Shown piece after piece: positions 1 through 7,829 of a DNA stretch of 10,379 bases. The DNA is from Rhodobacterales bacterium UBA5972 (lineage in GTDB: Bacteria > Pseudomonadota > Alphaproteobacteria > Rhodobacterales > Rhodobacteraceae). The first letter of the stretch is position 1; each line of letters begins with the position of its first letter. Where the stretch lies: positions 1 through 10,379 of the forward strand of contig DJBQ01000117.1 in NCBI GenBank assembly GCA_002430125.1, written 5' to 3'. A model generated the notes under the pieces. That model worked only from the letters and a program-made list of their open reading frames with translations. It did not search any database and was not told the origin of the DNA. The position numbers and the translations under genes are program-made.

Positions 1-14
1 TGTGATCATCCGGG

Positions 15-674
15 ATGGAACAGTTAGAAAAGGAAGTAACTCAAGCCAAACTGCTTGACGAAAACGAGCGTTTGGCCCTCGAGGAGAAACATAAGGGCGA
101 TTTTGAAGAGTGGGAGAATGACAGGTCTTTGGCAAAGCGACTGCTGGCGGGTGAAGAAGCTGCCATTCTAGAGGTCATCACGGAATTGCAAACACTTAAC
201 AAAACTGACCTGATTGGTTCATCTGTCCAGTTTTCTATTAGCGATAATTACGTTCACGCTAGACCCCAGGTTCATACGGATGAAATCGTTCCAAGTTTCA
301 GACGTAAGCAGTTAGCCAGCGGCAAGCTCTCAGAAACAAAGATGCCTATAGGGCAGTTCAACGAGCTATATCAGGATTATGTGGCAAGCGTTGCACTCAA
401 AGTTGCTGGTGATATGTTTCAAATCCTACCCTTGCCGGAAGTCCTTGTGACTTGCGAAAGTAACATGTTGAACGCCGCGACAGGCCATAAAGAGGCTACG
501 CCAATACTATCAGTGCAATTTGTTCGCTCTACTTTCATGCAGCTGAAATTGGTACATCTAGATCCTTCGGATTCGATGGCGAACTTCAACCACGTCATGA
601 AATTCAGCAAAACCAAAGGATTTTCGGCCATCGTTCCGTTAGGGAATGAAGATACCAAGTCTTCGGCCAGTTAG
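15..674 (+). CDS. Uncharacterised protein with charged, probably coiled-coil N-terminus (possibly a fragment)
   Basis: A 219-residue protein that I cannot assign. Residues 1 to about 60 are rich in Glu, Lys and Leu and look like an alpha-helical or coiled-coil segment. The rest looks like a compact globular domain, with stretches such as QFNELYQDYV and MKFSKTKGFSAI near the end. I see no signal peptide or membrane segment. From memory, the C-terminal part resembles the region that follows the DUF4236 domain in some bacterial proteins of unknown function; this is a weak recollection. The ATG at 15 is the first in-frame start after an in-frame TGA at 3-5, but no Shine-Dalgarno sequence precedes it. 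The gene may therefore be the 3' part of a longer, frameshifted gene whose beginning lies outside the window. Four 60-base lines counted by hand average about 45% G+C, against about 60% in one line counted in cbbK, which suggests an origin separate from the cbb operon. It converges on cbbR and is probably unrelated to carbon fixation. Confidence 0.6.
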   Translation: MEQLEKEVTQAKLLDENERLALEEKHKGDFEEWENDRSLAKRLLAGEEAAILEVITELQTLNKTDLIGSSVQFSISDNYVHARPQVHTDEIVPSFRRKQLASGKLSETKMPIGQFNELYQDYVASVALKVAGDMFQILPLPEVLVTCESNMLNAATGHKEATPILSVQFVRSTFMQLKLVHLDPSDSMANFNHVMKFSKTKGFSAIVPLGNEDTKSSAS

Positions 675-684
675 TTGCCCTCCC

Positions 685-1614
685 TCACTCCGGCAGTTTC
701 GGCAGATAACTCCCCTTCTGCTCCACAATAAACTGGCGGAACTTTTCTGTCACGGCGGTCAGTGGCATATCCCGACGATGCATCAGAAACCATTGGCGGG
801 TGATCGGAACACCGGGGGCTTTGATTTGCACCAGCCGGCCATCTTCCAATTCATGCGCGACCGTGTGGCCCGAGATAAACGCGATGCCCAGTTCGGCCAT
901 GACCGCTTGTTTGATCGTCTCGTTGGTGCCAACGCTGACGGTTTTATAAGGACGCCCCTCGCCCAGTCGATCCAGCAGCCTCTCCATCAATATCCTCGTG
1001 CCGGAACCCGGCTCGCGGGTCAGAAATGTTTCTTCCAGCAGATCGTCGGGCGAAACGTCGCGGCCTGTGGCCAGACGATGCCCTGGCGGTGCAATGATTA
1101 CATGCGGATGCGGCCCCAATATCTCGGCGGTCACGACCGGCGCACGGGGCGGGCGGCCCATGATCGCCACGTCCACTGCACCATCCATCACCTGCGAGAT
1201 GATTTCTTCGCGGTTTCCGATCCGCAGGCCGACCTGTATTTCAGGATTTGCCCTTTGAAATCCGGCCACCAAACGCGGTGCAAAATACTTGCCGGTGCTA
1301 ACCACGCCGATGGCAATATAACCGACCTTTCCCAGCCGGATAGATTTTACCTTTTCATAACAATTCGTTAGCGTGCTTTCAATTTGCTGCGTAGATCGCA
1401 GAACCTCCTGCCCCGCCGTTGTCAGACTGGTCTTGCCATCGTTGCCACGCATCACCAAGCGGGTGCCTAGGTTTTCTTCGAGCAGCTTAAGTTGTGTGGA
1501 GACCGCCGGCGGCGTCAGGCCAAGCGATTCTGCAGCAGCAGTTAACGAGCCATGTTCGTTGATCGCCACCAGCGCACGCAGTTGTTTCAGGCTAATCGCG
1601 GATTCGTTGATCAT
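685..1614 (-). CDS. cbbR: LysR-type transcriptional activator of the cbb operon, CbbR
   Basis: A 309-residue LysR-family regulator, a normal length for the family. Residues 9-56 form the N-terminal winged helix-turn-helix: LKQLRALVAINEHGSLTAAA, then the recognition helix around TPPAVSTQLKLLE, ending in LGTRLVMR. A linker helix follows to about residue 90, and the rest is the periplasmic-binding-protein-like effector domain (GKVGYIAIGVVSTGKYFAP onward). CbbR proteins bind between their own gene and the divergent cbb operon and activate it in response to Calvin-cycle metabolites. The divergent position 97 bases from cbbF is the main reason to call this CbbR rather than another LysR protein; the remaining sequence is also CbbR-like. 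The chosen ATG places the HTH at the usual distance from the N-terminus, but no clear Shine-Dalgarno sequence precedes it (the upstream 15 bases are nearly all A and T). The gene ends 10 bases from the end of the convergent upstream gene. Confidence 0.93.
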   Translation of the reverse strand: MINESAISLKQLRALVAINEHGSLTAAAESLGLTPPAVSTQLKLLEENLGTRLVMRGNDGKTSLTTAGQEVLRSTQQIESTLTNCYEKVKSIRLGKVGYIAIGVVSTGKYFAPRLVAGFQRANPEIQVGLRIGNREEIISQVMDGAVDVAIMGRPPRAPVVTAEILGPHPHVIIAPPGHRLATGRDVSPDDLLEETFLTREPGSGTRILMERLLDRLGEGRPYKTVSVGTNETIKQAVMAELGIAFISGHTVAHELEDGRLVQIKAPGVPITRQWFLMHRRDMPLTAVTEKFRQFIVEQKGSYLPKLPE

Positions 1615-1647
1615 AAATTTTATTTAACACGACTGAGATTTTTTTCA
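1614..1647. promoter_or_regulatory. Candidate CbbR operator: phased TNA triplets
   Basis: Known CbbR sites in related bacteria follow a TNA-N7/8-TNA pattern. Here four TNA triplets fit it in series: TAA (1614-1616), TTA (1624-1626), TGA (1634-1636) and TCA (1645-1647), with gaps of 7, 7 and 8 bases. The 10-11 base period would put all four on one face of the helix. The block touches the cbbR start codon and lies 65-98 bases upstream of cbbF, which suits both autoregulation and activation of the operon. The motif is very loose and the region is A+T-rich, so chance matches are likely. This is a candidate only. Confidence 0.35.
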
Positions 1648-1711
1648 ATTTCCTTTTTGTCCTAAACCCGTCACACAACCGGCAACGCTGCTTATTCTCT
1701 AAGGATATATA
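1615..1711. promoter_or_regulatory. cbbR-cbbF divergent control region
   Basis: This 97-base intergenic region must hold the start signals for both cbbR (leftward) and cbbF (rightward). Its cbbR-proximal half is strikingly A+T-rich, including a run of seven T at 1639-1645. I found no convincing -35/-10 pair for cbbF. GTCACA (1670-1675) and TATTCT (1693-1698) have a 17-base spacer, but a start from them would fall in the ribosome binding site. On the minus strand TTGAAA (1643-1648) is a fair -35 toward cbbR, with only poor -10 matches (for example TTAAAT, 1622-1627, 15-base spacer). AAGGA at 1701-1705 is the cbbF ribosome binding site. Confidence 0.75.
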
Positions 1712-2731
1712 ATGGCTCAGCCACAGGCACTTGCTGACTATCTGGAAAACCACGCGGATATTCCTGCCAATCTGGGCGACGTGGTTTTGGCAATGTGCGA
1801 GGTGGGAAAATCCATGGCCCGCATGATTTCCCGAGGTGCGCTTGAGGGCGCGATGGGTGCAGCAGTTGGCGATAATACCGATGGCGATGTGCAAAAGGCA
1901 CTGGATGTGATCGCTGACGAAATGTTCTTTGCGGCACTGCTGCCAACCGATGTGAAATGGTACGCCTCGGAAGAACGTGAAGACGTGATTGCCTGTAATC
2001 CGAACGGGTCGCTGGCGTTGGCAACCGACCCTTTGGACGGCTCAAGCAATATCGACGTCAATGTTTCCATCGGCACGATCTTTTCGATTTATGATGCCAA
2101 ACCAGATGCAAACGAAAGCTTTCTGCGCCCCGGCACCGAACAGGTGGCGGCTGGCTACATCATCTATGGCCCACAAACCGGGTTGATGGTGACGTTTGGC
2201 AACGGCACGCTGTCTTTCATTCTTGATCCTGATCTTGGCGAGTTTGTGCTATTGAACGGCGCCGTCAAGGTGCCTGAAACATCAAACGAGTTTTCAATCA
2301 ACGCCTCGAACTACCGCCACTGGTCAAAACCAGTGCGCGCATATATCGACGATTGTCTGGCCGGTGAAACCGGGCCGCGCGGCAAGAATTTCAACATGCG
2401 CTGGGTTGCGTCGCTGGTGGCCGAAGCGCACCGGATCATCACGCGTGGCGGAATATTCCTGTACCCACGCGACGCACGCAAGGGTTACGAAAACGGGCGA
2501 TTGCGCATGCTTTACGAATGTGCGCCGATCGCCATGCTGGTAGAGCAGGCTGGCGGCTTGGCGACGGATGGCAGCGACCGGTTGCTGGAGCAACGGGTGA
2601 AAACCCTGCATGGCCGTACTCCGCTTATATTCGGCACACCTGACAAAGTGGGCCGGGTTGCGACCTATCATGATCTTCCTGAAAACGAAACGTCCGCTCT
2701 GTTCCGCGAGCGCGGGCTTTTCCGGGATTGA
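1712..2731 (+). CDS. cbbF: Class I fructose-1,6-bisphosphatase / sedoheptulose-1,7-bisphosphatase
   Basis: A 339-residue class I FBPase that removes the C1 phosphate from fructose-1,6-bisphosphate. In proteobacterial Calvin cycles the CbbF enzyme usually also hydrolyses sedoheptulose-1,7-bisphosphate, and no separate SBPase is present here. The metal-binding motif DPLDGSSN is at residues 106-113 (ligands D106 and D109), preceded by Glu87-Glu88. The sugar-phosphate region contains [13 protein letters not shown] and GGIFLYPRD (246-254). The final metal-ligand Glu269 lies in [15 protein letters not shown]. All expected catalytic residues are present. AAGGA lies six bases before the ATG. It is the first gene of the operon, directly downstream of the cbbR control region. 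Its stop is 10 bases before the cbbP start. Confidence 0.97.
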   Translation: MAQPQALADYLENHADIPANLGDVVLAMCEVGKSMARMISRGALEGAMGAAVGDNTDGDVQKALDVIADEMFFAALLPTDVKWYASEEREDVIACNPNGSLALATDPLDGSSNIDVNVSIGTIFSIYDAKPDANESFLRPGTEQVAAGYIIYGPQTGLMVTFGNGTLSFILDPDLGEFVLLNGAVKVPETSNEFSINASNYRHWSKPVRAYIDDCLAGETGPRGKNFNMRWVASLVAEAHRIITRGGIFLYPRDARKGYENGRLRMLYECAPIAMLVEQAGGLATDGSDRLLEQRVKTLHGRTPLIFGTPDKVGRVATYHDLPENETSALFRERGLFRD

Positions 2732-2741
2732 GGGCGACAAA

Positions 2742-3614
2742 ATGAGCATTAAACACCCCATCATCTCGGTCACTGGTTCGTCGGGCGCTGGCACGTCGAC
2801 GGTGAAACACACATTCGATCAGATATTCCGCCGCGAGGGTGTCAGCTCGGTTTCCATCGAAGGTGATGCGTTTCACCGCTATAACCGCAAGGATATGAAG
2901 GCCGAACTGGAACGCCGACTGTCCGAGGGCGACCATTCCTTCAGTCATTTCAGCTATGAAGCGAACGAACTGGCCGAGTTGGAAAGCGTGTTCCGTATTT
3001 ACGGCGAAACCGGCAAAGGCCGCACCCGCACCTATGTTCATAACGTGGACGAAGCCGAACATTTTGCAACCGACCCCGGAAAATTTACCGATTGGCGCGA
3101 TTTTGAAGACGGCTCGGATTTGTTGTTTTACGAAGGGCTGCACGGGGCTGTCAGCGACAAAGGCATTGAAATTGCCAAAATGGCCGACCTGAAAATTGGC
3201 GTCGTGCCGGTGATTAACCTTGAATGGACCCAGAAAATCCACCGCGACAAGGCCGAGCGCGGATATTCAACCGAGGCTGTTACCGATGTGATTCTACGCC
3301 GGATGGATGCCTATGTGAAATGCATCGTGCCGCAGTTTTCCCAGACCGATATCAACTTTCAGCGGGTGCCGGTTGTGGATACCTCAAACCCGTTTATCGC
3401 CCGCTCGATCCCAACGCCGGACGAAAGCCTTGTTGTCATTCGTTTCGCCAATCCGCGCGGGATAGATTTCCAATATCTTACCGCCATGATAGATGCCAGT
3501 TGGATGAGCCGCGCCAATTCTATAGTTATTCCGGGCAACAAGATGGATCTGGCAATGCAGCTTATCCTGACGCCGTTAATCATGCGCCTCAAAGACAAAG
3601 CGCGCCGCGCCTAA
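2742..3614 (+). CDS. cbbP: Phosphoribulokinase (proteobacterial type)
   Basis: A 290-residue phosphoribulokinase that phosphorylates ribulose-5-phosphate with ATP to give the RuBisCO substrate ribulose-1,5-bisphosphate. The P-loop GSSGAGTS is at 12-19. Residues important in the Rhodobacter sphaeroides enzyme occur at the same numbers: Asp42 (catalytic base), His45, Arg49, Lys53, Glu131 in the Walker B-like LLFYEGLHG, and Asp169 in [11 protein letters not shown]. The length and these residues identify the octameric proteobacterial class, which in studied members is allosterically activated by NADH; this is family knowledge, not visible here. The frame is open further upstream into cbbF, but the ATG at 2742 gives the standard N-terminus ([12 protein letters not shown]). 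It has GAGGG (2730-2734), overlapping the cbbF stop codon, as a modest Shine-Dalgarno sequence, which suggests translational coupling. Confidence 0.97.
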   Translation: MSIKHPIISVTGSSGAGTSTVKHTFDQIFRREGVSSVSIEGDAFHRYNRKDMKAELERRLSEGDHSFSHFSYEANELAELESVFRIYGETGKGRTRTYVHNVDEAEHFATDPGKFTDWRDFEDGSDLLFYEGLHGAVSDKGIEIAKMADLKIGVVPVINLEWTQKIHRDKAERGYSTEAVTDVILRRMDAYVKCIVPQFSQTDINFQRVPVVDTSNPFIARSIPTPDESLVVIRFANPRGIDFQYLTAMIDASWMSRANSIVIPGNKMDLAMQLILTPLIMRLKDKARRA

Positions 3615-3627
3615 GGGACAGAAAAAT

Positions 3628-5601
3628 ATGACTCAAGCCAATGAAAAAATGATGGCGAACGCAATCCGCGCCTTGGCGATGGATGCAGTACAAGCGGCCA
3701 ATTCCGGTCATCCCGGCATGCCGATGGGTATGGCAGATGTCGCGGCGGTTTTGTTCAACCGGTTCCTTGCGGTCGACCCATCAACCCCGAAATGGGCGGA
3801 CCGGGACCGGTTTGTTTTGTCGGCAGGTCATGGCTCGATGCTGCTTTACGCGGTCAATCATCTGCTGGGTTATCCGGATATGGACATGGACCAGATCCGC
3901 AACTTCCGCCAAATGGGTTATCGCACGGCGGGCCATCCGGAATATGGTCACGCTGACGGGATCGAAACCACCACCGGGCCGCTTGGGCAAGGGCTTGCCA
4001 CCGCTGTTGGCATGGCACTGGCCGAACGGATGCAAAACGCCCGGTTTGGTGACGATCTGGTCAAACACTGGACATATGTCATAGTCGGTGACGGTTGCCT
4101 GATGGAGGGCATCAGCCACGAAGCGATTGATCTGGCAGGGCATCTGGGCCTTGGCCGGATGGTTGTGCTGTGGGACGACAACCAAATCACCATCGACGGG
4201 TCAACCGCGATATCCACTTCGACCGATCAGATTGCACGCTTTGCTGCCGCTGGCTGGCACGCGATCCGCGTCGATGGACATGACCCCGAGGCGGTTTCCG
4301 CTGCCATTATCGCCGCTCAATCTGATCCCCGTCCTTCGTTGATCGCCTGCAGAACCATCATCGGCTTTGGTGCACCAAACAAGCAAGGCACATCTGCGAC
4401 CCATGGGGCCCCTTTGGGGGATACAGAAATCGCTGCGGCACGCAAAGTTCTTGGCTGGCCATATCCGGCATTTGAAGTGCCTGACAGCGTTTACGCCGAC
4501 TGGCATGCAGCCGCCGCGCGCGGTGCTGCTGCGCGTGCTGCGTGGGACAAACGCCTGAACGCTTCGGCAAAAGCCGCTGAATTCACTGCCGCCCTTGACG
4601 GGTCTGACCGCGCAGCACTTGCTGATGCGATGGCTGCCTATAAAACCCGCCTTCTGTCAGATGCGCCCAAGGTTGCCACCCGCAAGGCGTCACAAATGGC
4701 GCTTGAAGTGGTGAACGGGGCAATTGCCAGCATGACGGGCGGCTCGGCTGATCTGACCGGATCAAACCTGACATTTACCAAAGGCATGTCGATGGTTTCC
4801 AAGGACAATTACGCCGGGAACTATATCAATTACGGGGTTCGCGAGTTTGAAATGGCCGCGGCAATGAACGGTATCATGCTGCACGGTGGCCTGCGCCCTT
4901 ACGGCGGAACATTTCTGGTGTTTGCCGACTACTGCCGCCCGGCGATCCGCCTGTCGGCCTTGATGCAGCAGCCGGTGACTTACGTGATGACCCATGACAG
5001 CATCGGCCTTGGCGAGGATGGCCCGACCCATCAACCGGTTGAACATGTGGCCAGTTTGCGCGCCATGCCGAACGTCAACGTAATCCGCCCGGCTGACGTG
5101 ATTGAAACCGCCGAGGCGTGGGAAATCGCTGTGGCCAGCGACACCACCCCAACCGTTCTTTGCCTGTCGCGCCAGGGTCTGCCGATGGTGCGTGATGATA
5201 TCAGCACCAACAAAACGGCGCTGGGGGCGTATGTTTTGCATGATTGCGACGGTGCGCGTGATGTCACCTTGATTGCCACCGGCTCCGAGGTTGAAATTGC
5301 CTGGAAGGCCGCCGCCGCACTGGCTGCACAGAATATCAAAGCTGTGGTTGTCTCAGCGCCTTGCCTGGAACTATTCGCCGCGCAATCCGCCGCCTATCGC
5401 GCCTCGGTTTTGGGCACCGCCCCGCGCGTGGTTGTTGAGGCTGGCGTTGAGCAGGGCTGGGGCAAAATCATCGGCGACAACGGAGCCTTTGTCGGCATGT
5501 CAAGTTTTGGCGCGTCGGCACCTGCTGACGAACTCTACGCACATTTCGGCATTACAGCCGAGGCCGTCGCGACGGCGGCCAAAACTCTGTTGAAGAAATA
5601 A
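3628..5601 (+). CDS. cbbT: Transketolase
   Basis: A 657-residue transketolase (E. coli TktA is 663). It moves two-carbon ketol units between sugar phosphates using thiamine diphosphate and Mg2+, and in the Calvin cycle makes xylulose-5-phosphate, erythrose-4-phosphate and ribose-5-phosphate. The N-terminal pyrophosphate domain carries the substrate-site His28 ([10 protein letters not shown]) and the thiamine motif from GDG (154-156) to N185, with Mg2+ ligands D155 and N185. The Pyr domain holds the catalytic Glu408 in [11 protein letters not shown] and the donor-binding block [15 protein letters not shown] (His456, Asp464, His468). A C-terminal transketolase domain follows. The ATG at 3628 is preceded by AAGGGA (3613-3618), which overlaps the cbbP stop. 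Its place between phosphoribulokinase and cbbG marks it as the Calvin-cycle copy. Confidence 0.97.
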   Translation: MTQANEKMMANAIRALAMDAVQAANSGHPGMPMGMADVAAVLFNRFLAVDPSTPKWADRDRFVLSAGHGSMLLYAVNHLLGYPDMDMDQIRNFRQMGYRTAGHPEYGHADGIETTTGPLGQGLATAVGMALAERMQNARFGDDLVKHWTYVIVGDGCLMEGISHEAIDLAGHLGLGRMVVLWDDNQITIDGSTAISTSTDQIARFAAAGWHAIRVDGHDPEAVSAAIIAAQSDPRPSLIACRTIIGFGAPNKQGTSATHGAPLGDTEIAAARKVLGWPYPAFEVPDSVYADWHAAAARGAAARAAWDKRLNASAKAAEFTAALDGSDRAALADAMAAYKTRLLSDAPKVATRKASQMALEVVNGAIASMTGGSADLTGSNLTFTKGMSMVSKDNYAGNYINYGVREFEMAAAMNGIMLHGGLRPYGGTFLVFADYCRPAIRLSALMQQPVTYVMTHDSIGLGEDGPTHQPVEHVASLRAMPNVNVIRPADVIETAEAWEIAVASDTTPTVLCLSRQGLPMVRDDISTNKTALGAYVLHDCDGARDVTLIATGSEVEIAWKAAAALAAQNIKAVVVSAPCLELFAAQSAAYRASVLGTAPRVVVEAGVEQGWGKIIGDNGAFVGMSSFGASAPADELYAHFGITAEAVATAAKTLLKK

Positions 5602-5612
5602 GGACGGCAAGA

Positions 5613-6614
5613 ATGACATTGAAAGTAGCGATTAACGGATTTGGCCGCATTGGCCGAAGCGCGATGCGGATGATCGTGGAAAGCTATCAGGGCCGAATCG
5701 AAATTGTGGCACTTAACGCTTCGGGTGGCCCCGAGGCCAACGCGCATTTGTTGAAATATGACTCGGTGCATGGTCGGTTTTCAGGAACCGTTGCACCTGT
5801 CGGCGAGAACCTGATGGTCAACGGCCAAAGCGTGCGCCTGTCAGCCGAGCGCGATCCGGCACGGCTTGAGTGGGATGGTATTGATCTGGTGCTGGAATGC
5901 ACCGGCGCGTTCAACAACAAAGACGCAGCGATGGCGCATATCAATCGCGGGGCCAAACGGGTTCTGTGTTCGGCCCCTGCGAAAGGCGCCGATAAAACAG
6001 TGGTTTACGGCGTTAACCATAAGGTCATCACCAACAAGGACCGGATCATTTCAGCGGCCTCCTGTACGACGAATTGTCTGGCTCCGGTTGCGATGGTTCT
6101 GCACAACGCCATTGGCATCGACAAAGGGTTTATGTCGACGATCCATTCCTATACCGGCGATCAGCCAACACTGGATCGCCGGCACAAAGACCCGTATCGC
6201 GGTCGCGCCGCAGCGATGTCGATCATCCCGACAACCACCGGTGCTGCCAAAGCCGTGGGTCTGGTGCTGCCGGAACTGCTGGGTAAACTTGACGGTGGCG
6301 CGATTCGGGTGCCGACCCCAAATGTATCGGTGGTTGACCTCAACTTTAACCCGGTGCGCAAAACCTCGGTCGAGGAAATCAACAACCTGATGCAAGAGGC
6401 CGCAAATGGCGCGCTGATGGGTGTTCTGGCCTATGACGAGGAAGAAACCGTTTCCATCGATTACAACCACACAGACACAGCGTCGAACTTTGCTGGCCTG
6501 CAAACCCGGGTCATGGGCGGCGATCTGGCGCGTGTGTTCAGTTGGTATGACAACGAATGGGGCTTCACCAACCAGATGCTGAAAACCGCGCTGGTCATCG
6601 GAGAAACGCTGTAA
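5613..6614 (+). CDS. cbbG: Glyceraldehyde-3-phosphate dehydrogenase, probably NADP-preferring
   Basis: A 333-residue phosphorylating GAPDH that in this setting reduces 1,3-bisphosphoglycerate to glyceraldehyde-3-phosphate. The Rossmann motif NGFGRIGR is at 8-15. The catalytic Cys151 lies in SAASCTTNC and the base His178 in STIHSYTGDQ. The C-terminal SWYDNEWGF signature is present. The cofactor pocket is unusual. The segment after the second strand reads NASGG (35-39), so the Asp that normally binds the adenosine ribose of NAD is Ala36. The Leu-Pro pair that normally disfavours NADP is Arg189-Arg190 (DRRHKD). Both changes point to NADPH use; this is inferred from known determinants in bacillary and chloroplast enzymes. 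AAGGA at 5600-5604 overlaps the cbbT stop and precedes the ATG by eight bases. The last base of the stop codon is the first base of the cbbK start codon. The symbol could equally be gap. Confidence 0.95.
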   Translation: MTLKVAINGFGRIGRSAMRMIVESYQGRIEIVALNASGGPEANAHLLKYDSVHGRFSGTVAPVGENLMVNGQSVRLSAERDPARLEWDGIDLVLECTGAFNNKDAAMAHINRGAKRVLCSAPAKGADKTVVYGVNHKVITNKDRIISAASCTTNCLAPVAMVLHNAIGIDKGFMSTIHSYTGDQPTLDRRHKDPYRGRAAAMSIIPTTTGAAKAVGLVLPELLGKLDGGAIRVPTPNVSVVDLNFNPVRKTSVEEINNLMQEAANGALMGVLAYDEEETVSIDYNHTDTASNFAGLQTRVMGGDLARVFSWYDNEWGFTNQMLKTALVIGETL

Positions 6615-7816
6615 TGACCATCACCTCGATCAAGAGCATTGACGTTAAGGGGCGCATCCTTGTGGTGCGCGCCGACCTCAATGCGCCTTGCAAAGACGGG
6701 GTGGTGACCGATGCCACAAGGATCGAACGGTTTGCGACTGGCCTTAAGCCCTTACTGGCGGCGGGTGCGCGGGCGGTTGTTTTGTCACATTTTGGCCGGC
6801 CAAAAGGTAAGGTTGTGCCTGAAATGTCTTTGGCGCCAATCACGCTGGCACTGGCTGCCGCTTTGGGTCAGGACGTTGCTTTTGTTGATGAATGCATCGG
6901 TGCAAAGGCCCAAGCGGCGGCTGCCGGGTTGAAAAACGGTCAAGCGATCCTGCTGGAGAACCTGCGATTTCACCCGGAAGAAGAACTGAACGATCCGGCT
7001 TTTGCTGCCAAGCTTGCACACCTTGGCGACATCTACGTCAACGACGCGTTTTCCTGTGCACACCGGGCACATGCCTCCACCGCGGCAATTGCAGCCCTTA
7101 TGCCAGCTTATTCCGGGCCACTGATGGACGAAGAAGTCAACGCTCTGACGGCGGCGCTGGACTCCCCAAAGCATCCGGCGGTAGCGGTTGTCGGTGGGGC
7201 AAAAGTATCCAGCAAGATCGCGGTTCTGAAAAATCTGGTCAGCAAAGTCGATGCTGTGATTATCGGCGGCGGCATGGCCAACACGTTCTTTTTTGCGGAC
7301 GGCCACAAGATCGGCAAGTCACTTTGCGAAGAAGATCAGGTTGAAACCGTCCGCGAAATCCAAGCGCTTGCCAAAGCCGCCAATTGCGAGTTGGTTCTGC
7401 CAAACGATATCGTTTATGCCTTCAAATTCGCCGAAAGCGCGCGCAGTTTTATCGTCGGTGTCGATGAATGCCCTGACGAGGGGATCATTCTGGATGCCGG
7501 CCCGAAATCGGTCGTCCGGTTCCGTTCAGTTCTGGCGCGCGCGCAGACTATTCTTTGGAACGGCCCGTTGGGGGCGTTTGAAATCCGGCCCTTTGATCAG
7601 GCAACACGGCAACTGGCGCTTGAAGCCGCCGAATTGACCCGCAGTGGGTTGGCAGTTTCGGTTGCAGGCGGCGGCGATACGGTCGCCGCATTGAACCTGG
7701 CTGGGGTGGCGGATGATTTCACGTATGTATCCAGCGCAGGCGGGGCTTTCCTTGAATGGCTGGAAGGTAAAGAATTGCCGGGTATTGCAGCACTAGACCG
7801 CGCGAACGCGGCATAA
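6614..7816 (+). CDS. cbbK: Phosphoglycerate kinase
   Basis: A 400-residue phosphoglycerate kinase, a typical full length. It phosphorylates the RuBisCO product 3-phosphoglycerate with ATP to 1,3-bisphosphoglycerate, the substrate of the preceding CbbG. The N-terminal domain carries RADLNAP (19-25), SHFGRPKG (58-65) and the basic-patch segment AFSCAHRAHAS. The nucleotide-binding C-terminal domain carries GGAKVSSK (194-201), GGGMA, WNGPLGAFE and GGGDT (352-356). The frame is open upstream into cbbG, but the ATG at 6614 gives the standard N-terminus and forms a TAATG stop/start overlap with cbbG, with GGAG at 6600-6603 as ribosome binding site. The two enzymes catalyse consecutive steps and are probably translationally coupled. 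The symbol could equally be pgk. Confidence 0.97.
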   Translation: MTITSIKSIDVKGRILVVRADLNAPCKDGVVTDATRIERFATGLKPLLAAGARAVVLSHFGRPKGKVVPEMSLAPITLALAAALGQDVAFVDECIGAKAQAAAAGLKNGQAILLENLRFHPEEELNDPAFAAKLAHLGDIYVNDAFSCAHRAHASTAAIAALMPAYSGPLMDEEVNALTAALDSPKHPAVAVVGGAKVSSKIAVLKNLVSKVDAVIIGGGMANTFFFADGHKIGKSLCEEDQVETVREIQALAKAANCELVLPNDIVYAFKFAESARSFIVGVDECPDEGIILDAGPKSVVRFRSVLARAQTILWNGPLGAFEIRPFDQATRQLALEAAELTRSGLAVSVAGGGDTVAALNLAGVADDFTYVSSAGGAFLEWLEGKELPGIAALDRANAA

Positions 7817-7829
7817 AAGGGATTAAAAG

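Noticed and set aside
691..705. CGGCAG direct repeat near the end of cbbR
   Set aside because: It encodes the repeated Leu-Pro in the LPKLPE tail of CbbR and needs no other explanation.
646..1371. Long plus-strand reading frame opposite cbbR, and similar long antisense frames over cbbF to cbbM
   Set aside because: They are the other-strand shadows of well-identified genes, with no recognisable protein features or ribosome binding sites.
1670..1698. GTCACA-N17-TATTCT as the cbbF promoter
   Set aside because: Both boxes match the consensus at only four of six positions, and transcription would start at about 1705, inside the cbbF ribosome binding site.
2557..2741. Upstream start for cbbP within cbbF (open frame from 2610)
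   Set aside because: It would add 44 residues overlapping cbbF; the ATG at 2742 gives the normal N-terminus and places catalytic residues at the known R. sphaeroides positions.
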